DNA of 64,000 nt from Aliidongia dinghuensis (lineage in GTDB: Bacteria > Pseudomonadota > Alphaproteobacteria > ATCC43930 > CGMCC-115725). The stretch's first letter is position 1. The number at the start of each line of letters is the position of its first letter. The DNA lies in NCBI RefSeq assembly GCF_014643535.1, contig NZ_BMJQ01000003.1:124001-188000 (forward strand), read 5' to 3'. The notes beneath the pieces were generated by a model. It was not told where the DNA came from, ran no database searches, and saw only the letters and a list, made by a program, of their open reading frames with translations. This document shows, in pieces, positions 1 to 8,069 of the stretch. Position numbers and translations under genes: made by a program.

Positions 1-956
1 GAGGTCGAGAGCGCGAAGACCACGGTCGCGAGGCCGAAGATCGCGACGGCCGTCAGCATGATGCGCCCGACCCGTCGCTCGAGCGGGCATTGCGCCAGGA
101 AGAGCGACATGGAGAGTGCGCCCAGCGCCGGGGCGGAGCGCAATAGCCCGAGCCCCCACGGGCCGATCGCCAGGATGTCGCGCGCGAAGATCGGCAGCAA
201 CGCCGTGGCGCCGCCCAGCAGGACTGCGAACAGGTCGAGCGAGATGGCGCCGAGGATCGCCGGTCGGCTGCGGATGAAGGCGACGCCGGCGAAGACCGAG
301 GCGAGCGTCACCGGCTCGCGCCGGGGCGGCGCCCGCTCCAGCCGGATGAAGCCGATGACGAGGCTGGAGACGAGGAACAGTGCCGCCGCCACGGCATAGA
401 CTGTGCCGGGGCTCAAGGCATAGAGCAGCCCGCCCACGGCGGGCCCGCAGATGATCGCGGTCTGGTTGGCGGTCGACGACCAGGCGAGCGCGCGCGGCAG
501 AAGATCGGCCGGCACCAGGCCCGGCACCAGCGCCTGCAGGGTCGGCGCCTCGAACGCGCGGGCGGAGCCGATCACGAAGACGGCGGCGAAGATCGGCACG
601 ATGTCGAGCCGGCCCATGAACCAGGCGAGCGCAAGGCCGCCCACCGCAGCGCCCTCGACCGTCTGGCAGAGGCGCACGATCAGCCGCCGGTCAAACCGGT
701 CGGCCACCGGTCCGACCACGAAGGCGAGCGCCAGGCCCGGGATGAACTGGGCGAGGCCGACCAGCCCCAACGCGAAAGCGCTGCCGGTCAGGCCGTAGAC
801 CTGCCAGCCGATGGCCACCGCCTGCATCTGGAACGCGATTGTCGAGAACACGCGGCTTGCCCAGAAGAGCGCGAAGGCGGGATGGCGCAAGACCGAGGGC
901 GGAACCGCCAGTTCCGGCGCCGGGGCAAGAGGGTCGGCGGGCAGAGCAGACTCCAA
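1..956 (-). CDS. MFS transporter, 3' part outside window
   Basis: This is a major facilitator superfamily permease of the MFS_3/enterobactin-exporter-like kind, predicted to export a small molecule across the inner membrane; its substrate is unknown. The reverse strand reads as an open frame with many hydrophobic segments and the loop DRFDRR, which fits the MFS motif-A loop between TM2 and TM3. The frame continues past base 1, so the C-terminal half is missing. An in-frame TGA lies just upstream, so the longest start is the TTG at 956-954, giving MESALPADPLAPAPE before the first membrane segment. No clear ribosome binding site precedes it, so the start is uncertain. The gene lies downstream of the NHL-repeat gene on the same strand, after a 161-bp gap. 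Confidence 0.8.
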   Translation of the reverse strand, partial: MESALPADPLAPAPELAVPPSVLRHPAFALFWASRVFSTIAFQMQAVAIGWQVYGLTGSAFALGLVGLAQFIPGLALAFVVGPVADRFDRRLIVRLCQTVEGAAVGGLALAWFMGRLDIVPIFAAVFVIGSARAFEAPTLQALVPGLVPADLLPRALAWSSTANQTAIICGPAVGGLLYALSPGTVYAVAAALFLVSSLVIGFIRLERAPPRREPVTLASVFAGVAFIRSRPAILGAISLDLFAVLLGGATALLPIFARDILAIGPWGLGLLRSAPALGALSMSLFLAQCPLERRVGRIMLTAVAIFGLATVVFALST

Positions 957-1117
957 GTGTCAGGACAAGGCGTGCGCGACAGAGCGTCGCGGCTCGTCTT
1001 CGTCCGGTCAAGCGGAGCGGACGAGGGGCTGCCCTGCCGGCCGTCTGGAGCCGGGTGCCCGTCATAGGATCGAGGCAGGTTCCCTCCTGGCGAAACCCGC
1101 CTCGAAAGGCGGCTCGT
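957..1117. other. Intergenic region between MFS and NHL-repeat genes
   Basis: No credible reading frame is seen. It holds a small GC hairpin near 1097-1112, listed separately, and otherwise nothing recognisable. Confidence 0.5.
1097..1112 (-). terminator. Candidate terminator of the NHL-repeat gene
   Basis: CCGCCT and AGGCGG form a 6-bp stem with a CGAA loop, five bases past the stop codon of the reverse-strand NHL gene. On that strand it is followed by GGGTTTCGCC, a poor T-tract, so termination efficiency is doubtful. Confidence 0.35.
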
Positions 1118-2152
1118 TCAATCGGCCAGGTCGTCGCCCTGATTGTTCGGGCCGAAGCCCGGCGGTGGCGTGAGCCCGGTGTAATCGCCGATTTCCACGG
1201 CGCTGTAGGGTGCGTTGAGCTGGTTCGGCCCATTGCCGACGACGTTGGTCACGCCGTACTGGAACACGGTCGCCTTGCCCTGGGTGATGATAATGACCCG
1301 ATCATTGAACTGATCGGCGATCAAGGTCTCGGTATTGGCCAGCCGGACCGCCCTCGTCGGCTGGGGGGTGGGATTACTGCCCGCGACCAGGTTCGTGAAG
1401 TACTCGAACACGACCTGCTTCGCCGGGTTGATCTCGACGATGCGGCTGTTGCCGGAATCGGTGATGAGCGTGTCGCCGTTCGGCAGCCGGCTCGCGAATG
1501 CCACGATGTTGAGGCCTGCGGAATACTCGAAAACGATGGTGCCGCGCCGGTTGATCTCGATCACCCGGCTGTTGTTCTCGTCCGCGATCAGGATATGGCC
1601 GTTCGACAGCAGCTCGGCGCTGTTCGGGTTGTTGAGCGCACCCGGGCCGGACGTCGGCCCGTAGGAGAACAAGACCTGCTTGTTGGGACTGACCAGGATG
1701 ACGCGGTTGTTGGCCTGGTCGGTAATGAGGAAGTTGCCGTGCGGCGTCTGGAGCGCGAACACCGGCGTGTTGAGCTGGTTCGGCCCGGAGCCCGCGACAC
1801 CGGCCTGGCCGTACTGGAACAAGATATTGCCCGCACGATCGACCACGATGACCCGGTTGTCGGGGCAGGTCGACGTGCCCGTGCCGGCGATCAGGGTCAG
1901 ACCGCCCGCCAGCCGCTCGACGTCATTCGGCGCGATGATGGCTCCCGGTCCCGGATTGCAGAGGCTGGGATCGTTCGAGCCGAAGCTGTAGACGATGTTC
2001 TTGTCGCGATCGATCTCGATCACGCGATTGTTGAACTGGTCCGTGATCAGGATGTTGCCCGGCTCGTTGAACCGGCCCTGATCCGCGCGCGCCGGCATGG
2101 TGGCACATGCCAGCAACCCAAGGCCCGATAGGATGATTGGCGAGATACGCAT
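1118..2152 (-). CDS. Secreted NHL-type beta-propeller protein
   Basis: The 344-residue product begins with a signal peptide (MRISPIILSGLGLLACATMPARA) and then has about six repeats of one blade: a G-x-x-LI-(T/A)-D turn, NNRVIEI, a charged turn and a strand such as VFEYG. This is the NHL/SMP-30-like propeller pattern, usually a binding or scaffold fold in the periplasm or outside the cell. No catalytic residues can be assigned. The frame opens 21 codons earlier, but the ATG at 2152 follows a strong GGAGGAAGG ribosome binding site and starts the signal peptide, so I chose it. One repeat contains the only closely spaced cysteine pair (CNPG and TSTC), perhaps a disulfide. The ligand is unknown. 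Confidence 0.85.
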   Translation of the reverse strand: MRISPIILSGLGLLACATMPARADQGRFNEPGNILITDQFNNRVIEIDRDKNIVYSFGSNDPSLCNPGPGAIIAPNDVERLAGGLTLIAGTGTSTCPDNRVIVVDRAGNILFQYGQAGVAGSGPNQLNTPVFALQTPHGNFLITDQANNRVILVSPNKQVLFSYGPTSGPGALNNPNSAELLSNGHILIADENNSRVIEINRRGTIVFEYSAGLNIVAFASRLPNGDTLITDSGNSRIVEINPAKQVVFEYFTNLVAGSNPTPQPTRAVRLANTETLIADQFNDRVIIITQGKATVFQYGVTNVVGNGPNQLNAPYSAVEIGDYTGLTPPPGFGPNNQGDDLAD

Positions 2153-2304
2153 GACCCTTCCTCCCTCGGAACGACGCCGTCGGTGGGGGCAGCTGTCGGT
2201 GGGCGCCCGCGGCACTGACCGCGCAAAACGCCCAGACAGGTGACTCGCGACAATCGGCCGCTATTCCATGGGCAGGAGGAAAATTTCCGGCGCGCGGGCG
2301 AGGG

Positions 2305-2775
2305 TTAGACCGGCACCACGCTGCCGACCTTGTCGCGCGACAGCACCACGTTCGTGGTGAAGCGGCGGATGTTCGGATTGTCGAACAGCAGGCGCCGCGT
2401 GAAGGCCTCGAAATCGGCCATGTCGCGCGCGGTCACGATCAGGATGAAATCGGCCGCACCGGTCACGTAATAGCATTGCTGCACGTTGGGATCGGCCCGC
2501 GCTGCCCGGCGGAAGGCGTCGAGCATGTCCGCCCGCTCGCGCTCGAGCTCGACGCCGACGATGAAGCTCATCGTCTGGCCGACGCGGGTCGGGTCGACCA
2601 ACGCCACCTCGGCCGTGATGACGCCGAGTTCGCGCAGGCGCTTGATGCGGCGCTGCACGGCCGCGGCGGAGAGATGCACCTCGGCGCCGATCGCCTCGCC
2701 GGTCGCCCGGGCATCCTGCTGCAAACGGCGCAGGATGGCGCGGTCGAAGTCATCGAGGGCGGCGCTATCGGTCAT
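2305..2775 (-). CDS. Lrp/AsnC family transcriptional regulator
   Basis: The 156-residue protein has an N-terminal winged helix-turn-helix (ILRRLQQDARATGEAIG through VQRRIKRLRELGVI) and a C-terminal RAM ligand-binding domain (VTGAADFILIVTARDMADFEAF). This is the classic Lrp/AsnC layout at normal length. Such proteins bind amino acids and usually act as octamers. It is divergent from the glutathione S-transferase gene, with 113 bp between the starts, so it may control that gene as well as itself; this is inference. The effector is unknown. Confidence 0.93.
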   Translation of the reverse strand: MTDSAALDDFDRAILRRLQQDARATGEAIGAEVHLSAAAVQRRIKRLRELGVITAEVALVDPTRVGQTMSFIVGVELERERADMLDAFRRAARADPNVQQCYYVTGAADFILIVTARDMADFEAFTRRLLFDNPNIRRFTTNVVLSRDKVGSVVPV

Positions 2776-2888
2776 ACCGCATCAGAACACGAAAACTTGC
2801 TGCTGAAAAAGGTGGCTTGAACCAACGACGCGGCCTGGCCGCGCAGGAGGCCGATATGCTGCGTCCATCCGCCGCTCGGGAGTCCTCC

Positions 2889-3512
2889 ATGAAGCTGTTC
2901 TATCAGACCCACTCGCCCTATGCCCGCAAGGTGCTGGTCCTGGCGCATGAGGCCGGGCTCGCCGATCGCCTGGAGGTCGTGCATCACGAGACGAGCCCGA
3001 CTCAGCGCAACGACGAAGTGTTCGCCGTCAATCCGCTTGGCAAGGTGCCGGTGCTGCTGTTCGACGACGGCTTCGCCCTGTTCGATTCGAATGTGATCTC
3101 TGAGTACCTGGACGGGCTGCACGGCGGTGCGCCCTTCATCCCGGCGGAAGGGCGCGCGCGGCTGCGGAGCCTCCGGCTCCAGGCACTGGCTCAAGGCCTG
3201 TGCGACGCCGGCATCGCCGTGCGCCACGAGACGGAGCGCCGTCCGCCGCCCTACCGCTATCCGGCGATGCGCGACGGCCAGATCGCGAAGCTATTGGCGG
3301 CGTATGACTTCCTCGAACAGGAGGAACTGCTCACCACCCCGGGCCGTCCGTGCATCGGCCGGATTGCGCTGGCGACGGCGCTCAGCTGGCTCGAGTTCCG
3401 CGGGCTGCCGGCATTCGAGCCGGGCCGGCCGCGGCTCACCGCCTGGTATCGCGCCTTCCTCGACCGTCCTTCCATGCGCGCGACACCGCTCACCGGCGAC
3501 ACTGTCGACTGA
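2889..3512 (+). CDS. Glutathione S-transferase family protein
   Basis: The 207-residue protein has an N-terminal thioredoxin-like GST domain (MKLFYQTHSPYARKV, then NPLGKVPVL with the cis-proline of the family, then DSNVISEYLD) and an all-helical C-terminal domain. It probably conjugates glutathione to electrophiles or reduces them in the cytoplasm; the substrate is unknown. The frame is open from 2817, but homologues start at MKLFY, so I use the ATG at 2889. The end is odd: a 15-bp unit carrying the stop codon is repeated three times in frame, so three TGA codons follow one another at 15-bp steps. Confidence 0.9.
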   Translation: MKLFYQTHSPYARKVLVLAHEAGLADRLEVVHHETSPTQRNDEVFAVNPLGKVPVLLFDDGFALFDSNVISEYLDGLHGGAPFIPAEGRARLRSLRLQALAQGLCDAGIAVRHETERRPPPYRYPAMRDGQIAKLLAAYDFLEQEELLTTPGRPCIGRIALATALSWLEFRGLPAFEPGRPRLTAWYRAFLDRPSMRATPLTGDTVD

Positions 3513-3548
3513 GCCCCTGCCGACTGAGCCCCCGCCGACTGAGCTCCG
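3504..3548 (+). repeat. 15-bp tandem repeat (x3) across the GST stop codon
   Basis: Units GTCGACTGAGCCCCT, GCCGACTGAGCCCCC and GCCGACTGAGCTCCG follow head to tail at 3504, 3519 and 3534. Each contains TGA in the GST frame, so the termination signal is triplicated. Confidence 0.8.
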
Positions 3549-3567
3549 CCCCGTCTCGCAAATCGCG

Positions 3568-4704
3568 TTACGCCGCCTTCGTCTTCTTGAAGTTCTGCAT
3601 CGATCCTTCGAGGAAGGAGAAGAAGATGTCGGTGGCGTAGCCGACCAGGAAGGCCAGGGCCAGCGGCGAGAGCGACGCGCCCTGGCCCAGCGAGAAATTG
3701 TTGAACAAGCCGACGATGGCGCCGCCGATCGCAGCGATGACAAACCGGGCCGAGGCCGCGTAGGTCGGCCGGAAGGTCTGGTTCGCCACCTGGTCGGCGA
3801 ACACGCGCAGCAGATAGGCACAGGCGCCGAGCAACGCGTAGAGCACCGGCAGGATGAAGGCGCTGATGGCGCCGTAGAGCAGCGAGGCGGTATCCTGCAC
3901 GGACTTCGCGTCCGCGCGGACGGCCTGGTAGCCGGCGGTCAACCGATTCAGGTTCGTGGTCAGATCAGCCACTGTGTTCGACGTTTTCGGGTCGAGCTCG
4001 AACCGGCCGAAACCGCCGCCCTCCCCGCTCGGCACCTCGGACCGCATCTCGACATGCAGCGGCACGAACCAGGCGAGTTGTGCCGTGCGGGCGCGGATTG
4101 CGCGGATCGTCGCAGCATATTGCTGCAGATCGGGCAGGCTGTTCTGCGCCGCGGTGGCCGCCGCCTGGGCACCGGTCGTCGTCAGCTGAGCGTGCAGATT
4201 GACCGCCAGCTGGTTCGCCGCCGCCAGATCGGCGGTCATGGCGTTCGACAGGCCGGTATAGATGAACGAGATCATCGACAGCGGCAGAATGATGATCGCC
4301 AGGCAATAAGCCATGCGGCGATAGTTGCGCATCGTCTTGTGTGCCTGCTCACGGCACGCCCTCAGCGTTTCGGCGGTGACCGGATGGACGAGCGCTGCGA
4401 GCCGGGTGATCGCGGTCGCGAGCAGGCCGGCATCCGGCTCGTCCCACGCGAGGTCGCCGCGCCGCCGGGCACTGATGATGCGCTGCGAGATGTCGGCATC
4501 GACCGCAATGCCGGCCTCGACCGCGTAGTGCAGCAAGTAGCCCGCATTCTCCAGCAGGTTTTCGGTGACGGAAGCCTTCGCGGGCTTCTTGCCGTTGCCG
4601 GCCTGACGGTCAACGGCCTGGGGCCCGGGTGCAGGGCGCTCGACGGCCGGCAGAGCCGGCGCGCTCATGATAAGCTTCGGATCGATCTCCGCTTGGCTCG
4701 TCAT
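3568..4704 (-). CDS. Conserved-looking inner-membrane protein, function unknown
   Basis: I do not recognise a named family. The 378-residue product has a cytoplasmic-looking Ala/Pro-rich N terminus, a helical stretch, one membrane segment (MAYCLAIIILPLSMISFIYTGL), a long Ala/Gln-rich region of roughly 140 residues likely outside the membrane and partly coiled-coil, then three further membrane segments (AISAFILPVLYALLGACAYLL, FVIAAIGGAIVGLF and PLALAFLVGYATDIFFSFL) and a short basic tail. The ATG at 4704 is preceded by GGGAGG at good spacing, so the 26 extra upstream codons are left out. It converges with the GST gene and is separated from ogt by 119 bp. Confidence 0.8.
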   Translation of the reverse strand: MTSQAEIDPKLIMSAPALPAVERPAPGPQAVDRQAGNGKKPAKASVTENLLENAGYLLHYAVEAGIAVDADISQRIISARRRGDLAWDEPDAGLLATAITRLAALVHPVTAETLRACREQAHKTMRNYRRMAYCLAIIILPLSMISFIYTGLSNAMTADLAAANQLAVNLHAQLTTTGAQAAATAAQNSLPDLQQYAATIRAIRARTAQLAWFVPLHVEMRSEVPSGEGGGFGRFELDPKTSNTVADLTTNLNRLTAGYQAVRADAKSVQDTASLLYGAISAFILPVLYALLGACAYLLRVFADQVANQTFRPTYAASARFVIAAIGGAIVGLFNNFSLGQGASLSPLALAFLVGYATDIFFSFLEGSMQNFKKTKAA

Positions 4705-4823
4705 CGGATGCCTCCCGACGAGCCGATCGGCACCGGCCCGGTCTCGTGGAGCGTGACTACCTCTATACGCCTTCGCGCACAACCGGTCCTATGAAATGTT
4801 CCACACCCCTCGATGGGGCTTCT

Positions 4824-5327
4824 TCACATTTTCACCCCCTCATGCGCCAGCAGCCAGCGCTTGCGCTCGAGCCCGCCGGCATAGCCGGTGAGATCGCCGT
4901 TCTGACCCACGACGCGGTGGCACGCGAGGATGATCGCCACCGGGTTGAGCGAGTTGGCGTAGCCGACCGCGCGGCTCGCGTTGGGCCGGCCGAGCCGGGC
5001 CGCGAGCGTGCCATAGGTGGTGACCGTGCCGACCGGGATGGCACGGAGCGCCCGCCAGCATTCGTCCTGGAACGGCGTGCCGCCGGTCGCGACCGGCAAC
5101 TCGTCGAACGCCGCGAGATCGCCCGCCATATAGGCTCGTACCCGGGACGAGGCGCCGAGTGGGTCCGTCCGCCCGATCAGGCGAAAGCGGCCGTAGCGCT
5201 TGGCGAGCAGCGCGTTCATGCGCGCCTCGTAGCCGGCATAGTCGAGCGCCACCAGCGCCCGGCCGTCGCTCGCCACCAGGATCTCGCCGATGGCGCTCGG
5301 GATCCGGTCGAAGTCGAGATCGGTCAT
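4824..5327 (-). CDS. ogt: Methylated-DNA--protein-cysteine methyltransferase
   Basis: The 167-residue suicide enzyme transfers an O6-alkyl group from guanine to its own cysteine. Visible motifs are TTYGTLA (Tyr105), the arginine finger in NASRAVG (Arg119), the asparagine hinge ANSLNP (Asn125) and the acceptor Cys136 in LACHRVVG, followed by the GYAGGLERKRWLL helix. The residue before the acceptor is Ala, not the usual Pro of PCHR; the Cys-His pair is intact, so activity is expected. The start lies two bases after the alkA stop and the ribosome binding site GGGAGG is inside the end of alkA, so the two genes are an operon. No Ada-type regulator domain is present. Confidence 0.93.
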   Translation of the reverse strand: MTDLDFDRIPSAIGEILVASDGRALVALDYAGYEARMNALLAKRYGRFRLIGRTDPLGASSRVRAYMAGDLAAFDELPVATGGTPFQDECWRALRAIPVGTVTTYGTLAARLGRPNASRAVGYANSLNPVAIILACHRVVGQNGDLTGYAGGLERKRWLLAHEGVKM

Positions 5328-5329
5328 CG

Positions 5330-6262
5330 TCAGCCTCCCGTCCCGCCGCCGAGACTCATCCAGAGATGCAGCGCCGCATAGGCACGCCACGGCCGCCAAG
5401 CTTCGGCACGCCGGTCCATTTCCTTGAAGCTCGGCAGGCCGTCGGCCGTCGCCATCGCCTTGCGCAGGCCGAGGTCGCCCGACGGGAAAGCGTCGGGCTC
5501 GCGCAGCGCGCGCATGGCGATGTAATGGGCCGTCCAGGGGCCGATGCCGGGCAGCGCGTCCAGCCGTTCGACCAGTTCCGCCAACGGCACGCCGCCCGCA
5601 AGCAGCGCCGGCGTCGCCACGACCGCGCGGGCGAAGGCGGCGATGGTTTCCGCCCGCTTGGTCGGGATGCGCAGCACGCCCGGATCGGCCGCGATGAGGG
5701 CCGGCGGCGGCGGAAAGACCTGCGTCAGCCCCGGCGGCGGCGGCAGGCCGTCGTCGAGCCGGAGCGGCTCGCCATAGGCTTGCGCCAGGCGGCCTGCAAG
5801 CGTGGTCGCGGCGGCGACGCTCACCTGCTGGCCCAGGATGGCGCGGATCGCGAGCTCGAACGGGTCCCAGGCGCCCGGCACGCGCAGCCCCGGGCGCTGC
5901 GCCATGAGCGGCGCCAGCAACGGATCGCAGCCGAACTGCAGTGCGATCGCGTCGATGTCGGTCATGAGATCGAACTGCCGCATCAGGCGCGTCGATATCG
6001 GCACCCCGACCGTCGGGTCGGGATGGCGGACCCGGACCGCGAGCCCGTCAACCGGCCTCGAGTCACTCGGCCCCAGTTCGATCGTGCCGTGGCGCCCCTC
6101 GACCAGGATGGTGCGGCGATAGACGAGGCCGTCGACCGCCTCGACGCCCGGGATGCAGCGCGGGGCGAGGAAGCCGGCGATCTCGGCCCAATCAAACGGG
6201 TGGCGTACCGGCAGGGCCAGTGTCGAAATGGCGGGGGTCGAGACATAGAGTTCGGTGTCCAT
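5330..6262 (-). CDS. alkA: DNA-3-methyladenine glycosylase II
   Basis: The 310-residue base-excision repair glycosylase removes alkylated bases. It has the AlkA N-terminal domain (HPFDWAEIAGFLAPRCIPGVE), a helix-hairpin-helix (LPGIGPWTAHYIAMRAL, about residues 237-253) and the catalytic aspartate Asp263 in SGDLGLRKA. It leads an operon with ogt, so both halves of alkylation repair (glycosylase and direct reversal) are made together. The ATG at 6262 gives the usual length, but no strong ribosome binding site is seen; an in-frame ATG at 6313 is the alternative. A perfect 11-bp hairpin lies upstream at 6315-6345. Confidence 0.92.
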   Translation of the reverse strand: MDTELYVSTPAISTLALPVRHPFDWAEIAGFLAPRCIPGVEAVDGLVYRRTILVEGRHGTIELGPSDSRPVDGLAVRVRHPDPTVGVPISTRLMRQFDLMTDIDAIALQFGCDPLLAPLMAQRPGLRVPGAWDPFELAIRAILGQQVSVAAATTLAGRLAQAYGEPLRLDDGLPPPPGLTQVFPPPPALIAADPGVLRIPTKRAETIAAFARAVVATPALLAGGVPLAELVERLDALPGIGPWTAHYIAMRALREPDAFPSGDLGLRKAMATADGLPSFKEMDRRAEAWRPWRAYAALHLWMSLGGGTGG

Positions 6263-6314
6263 GGCCCCGGATACTAACCGCCGCCGGCGCGCCGTCTCGC
6301 GGTTTTCGGACATG

Positions 6315-6345
6315 GTCGCCGGAGCACGGCGGGCGCTCCGGCGAC
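6315..6345. repeat. 11-bp perfect inverted repeat upstream of alkA and the first peptide-binding gene
   Basis: GTCGCCGGAGC and GCTCCGGCGAC form a perfect stem around a 9-nt loop. It lies in the 209-bp gap between the divergent alkA and peptide-binding-protein genes. It has no T-tract; it could be an operator or an RNA leader structure. The rest of the gap shows nothing I can name. Confidence 0.5.
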
Positions 6346-6471
6346 GGCCAGCCGGATTAGTTGCATTCGTTACCGCTTGGTGGCGCCCGCGGCTTGTGCC
6401 ACCATCCGCCGCCATTCAAGGATAGGTGGTCGGGAACAAGGCCGCCGCATCAAACGGGGAACTGAAGCCGG

Positions 6472-8061
6472 ATGAATCTTGCGCACCGAGCGGGCCTCAT
6501 GGCCGGTCTCCTCCTCCTCTCGCTCGCGACGGCGTCGATGGGCGCCGCCGAAACCGTGCTGCGCCGCCCGAATTCGGCCGAGCCGGAATCGCTCGATCCG
6601 CAGAAGATCACCGGCCTGACCGAAGCGAACATCGTGGGCGACCTGTTCGAGCCGCTGATCACGCTCGACGCCGACCGCCGTCCGGTGCCGGGGGCCGCCG
6701 AAAGCTGGGACGTCTCGGCGGACGAGAAGACCTGGACTTTTCACCTTAGGCCCGGCGCCAAATGGTCGGACGGCACGCCGCTCACCGCCGAGGACTGGGT
6801 CTACAGCTTCCGCCGCCTGGTCGATCCCGCGACCGGCGCCGCCAAGTTCGACCAGATCCGCAGCGTCGTGAACGCCGAGGGGATCGCGAGCGGGCGCGAG
6901 AAGGACCCGGCCAAGCTCGGCATCGTCGCGGTCGACGCGAACACGCTGCGCTTCACGCTGAAGCAGCCGGAGCTGATCCTGCCGCTCTTGATCTCGGACC
7001 ATGGCGCCGACCCGATCCCGCACGCGGCGGTCGAGAAATGGGGCACGCAATGGACGCGGCCCGGCCACATGGTCTCGAACGGCCCCTACACGCTCGAAAG
7101 CTGGAACCCGCACGATAAGATCGTGCTGGTCAAGAACCCACTGTTCCACGATGCCGCCCATGTGGCGATCGACCGGGTCGAGCATTACCCGGTCGACGAC
7201 CAGCTGCGCGGCGTGAAGCAGTACCGTGCCGGCGAACTCGATTGGATGGTGCTGCCGAACAAGTCGCAGCTCGCCTGGGCCAAGAAGGAAGCGGCGGCCG
7301 AACTGCACACCGGCGACGCGCTGTTCCTGTGGTACGCCTTCTTCAACATGAAGCGCGGCGTGCTGGCAGAGCATAAGGAGATCCGCGAGGCGCTGTCGCT
7401 CGCGGTCGATCGCCAGACCATCGTCGACAAGGTCGACCCGCGCGGGCAGAAGCCGGCCTATTCCATGATCTCGTCGCTGATGCCCAACTACACGCCGCAG
7501 CCGTACGACTGGCAGACGGAGCCCTATGCCGACCGGCTGGCGCGCGCGAAGCTGTTGATGGCGAAAGCGGGCTACACGCCCGAGCATCCCTTGAAGCTGA
7601 CCCTCAGCTACACGACCAACGACGATACACGAGTCTATCTTTTGGCGCTCGCCGCCATGTGGAAGCCGATCGGCGTCGAACTCGCCCTCGATAACATGGA
7701 ATGGCAGGTCTACCAGACCAAGATTCGCCAGCTCGACTACGAGATCGGCGTCTTGAGCGAGGTGCCGGACTTCGACGATCCGACGGAATTCCTCATCCCC
7801 TACCGCAGCGATGCCGGGCTCTATAATCATTGCGGCTACACCAACCCGGCGCTCGATGCGCTCATGGACAAAGCGGCGGCCGCGACCGAGTTCGGGGCCC
7901 GCCGCCAGGCGCTCGAGGCGGCGGAACGGACCGTGCTCGGCGATTATGCCCTGGTGCCGCTGCAGTTCGGCGTCGCCAATTATCTGGTGAACCCGCGCCT
8001 GGGCGGGCGGCGCGACAACCGGCCTAACCCGCCGTCGCGCTATCTCTCGTTCAAGGACTGA
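6472..8061 (+). CDS. Oligopeptide-binding protein (SBP_bac_5), paralogue 1 of array
   Basis: The 529-residue periplasmic solute-binding protein has a Sec signal peptide (MNLAHRAGLMAGLLLLSLATASMGAAE, no lipobox) and the family pattern: LRRPNSAEPESLDPQK, a WTFHLRPGAKWSDG strand, VYSFRRLVDP, and EALSLAVDRQTIV. This is the OppA/MppA branch of the Opp/Dpp family, which hands peptides to an ABC permease. No permease is nearby. The residue matching OppA Asp419, which binds the peptide amine, is kept as Asp433 in PDFDDP by eye alignment. First of five tandem copies; the next starts 8 bp after its stop, so it probably heads an operon. Confidence 0.93.
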   Translation: MNLAHRAGLMAGLLLLSLATASMGAAETVLRRPNSAEPESLDPQKITGLTEANIVGDLFEPLITLDADRRPVPGAAESWDVSADEKTWTFHLRPGAKWSDGTPLTAEDWVYSFRRLVDPATGAAKFDQIRSVVNAEGIASGREKDPAKLGIVAVDANTLRFTLKQPELILPLLISDHGADPIPHAAVEKWGTQWTRPGHMVSNGPYTLESWNPHDKIVLVKNPLFHDAAHVAIDRVEHYPVDDQLRGVKQYRAGELDWMVLPNKSQLAWAKKEAAAELHTGDALFLWYAFFNMKRGVLAEHKEIREALSLAVDRQTIVDKVDPRGQKPAYSMISSLMPNYTPQPYDWQTEPYADRLARAKLLMAKAGYTPEHPLKLTLSYTTNDDTRVYLLALAAMWKPIGVELALDNMEWQVYQTKIRQLDYEIGVLSEVPDFDDPTEFLIPYRSDAGLYNHCGYTNPALDALMDKAAAATEFGARRQALEAAERTVLGDYALVPLQFGVANYLVNPRLGGRRDNRPNPPSRYLSFKD

Positions 8062-8069
8062 GCCGTCGC

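Noticed and set aside
839..2131. 430-codon forward open frame opposite the NHL-repeat gene
   Set aside because: It is Arg/Asp/Val-rich with no domain, and the reverse strand encodes clear propeller repeats with a signal peptide and ribosome site.
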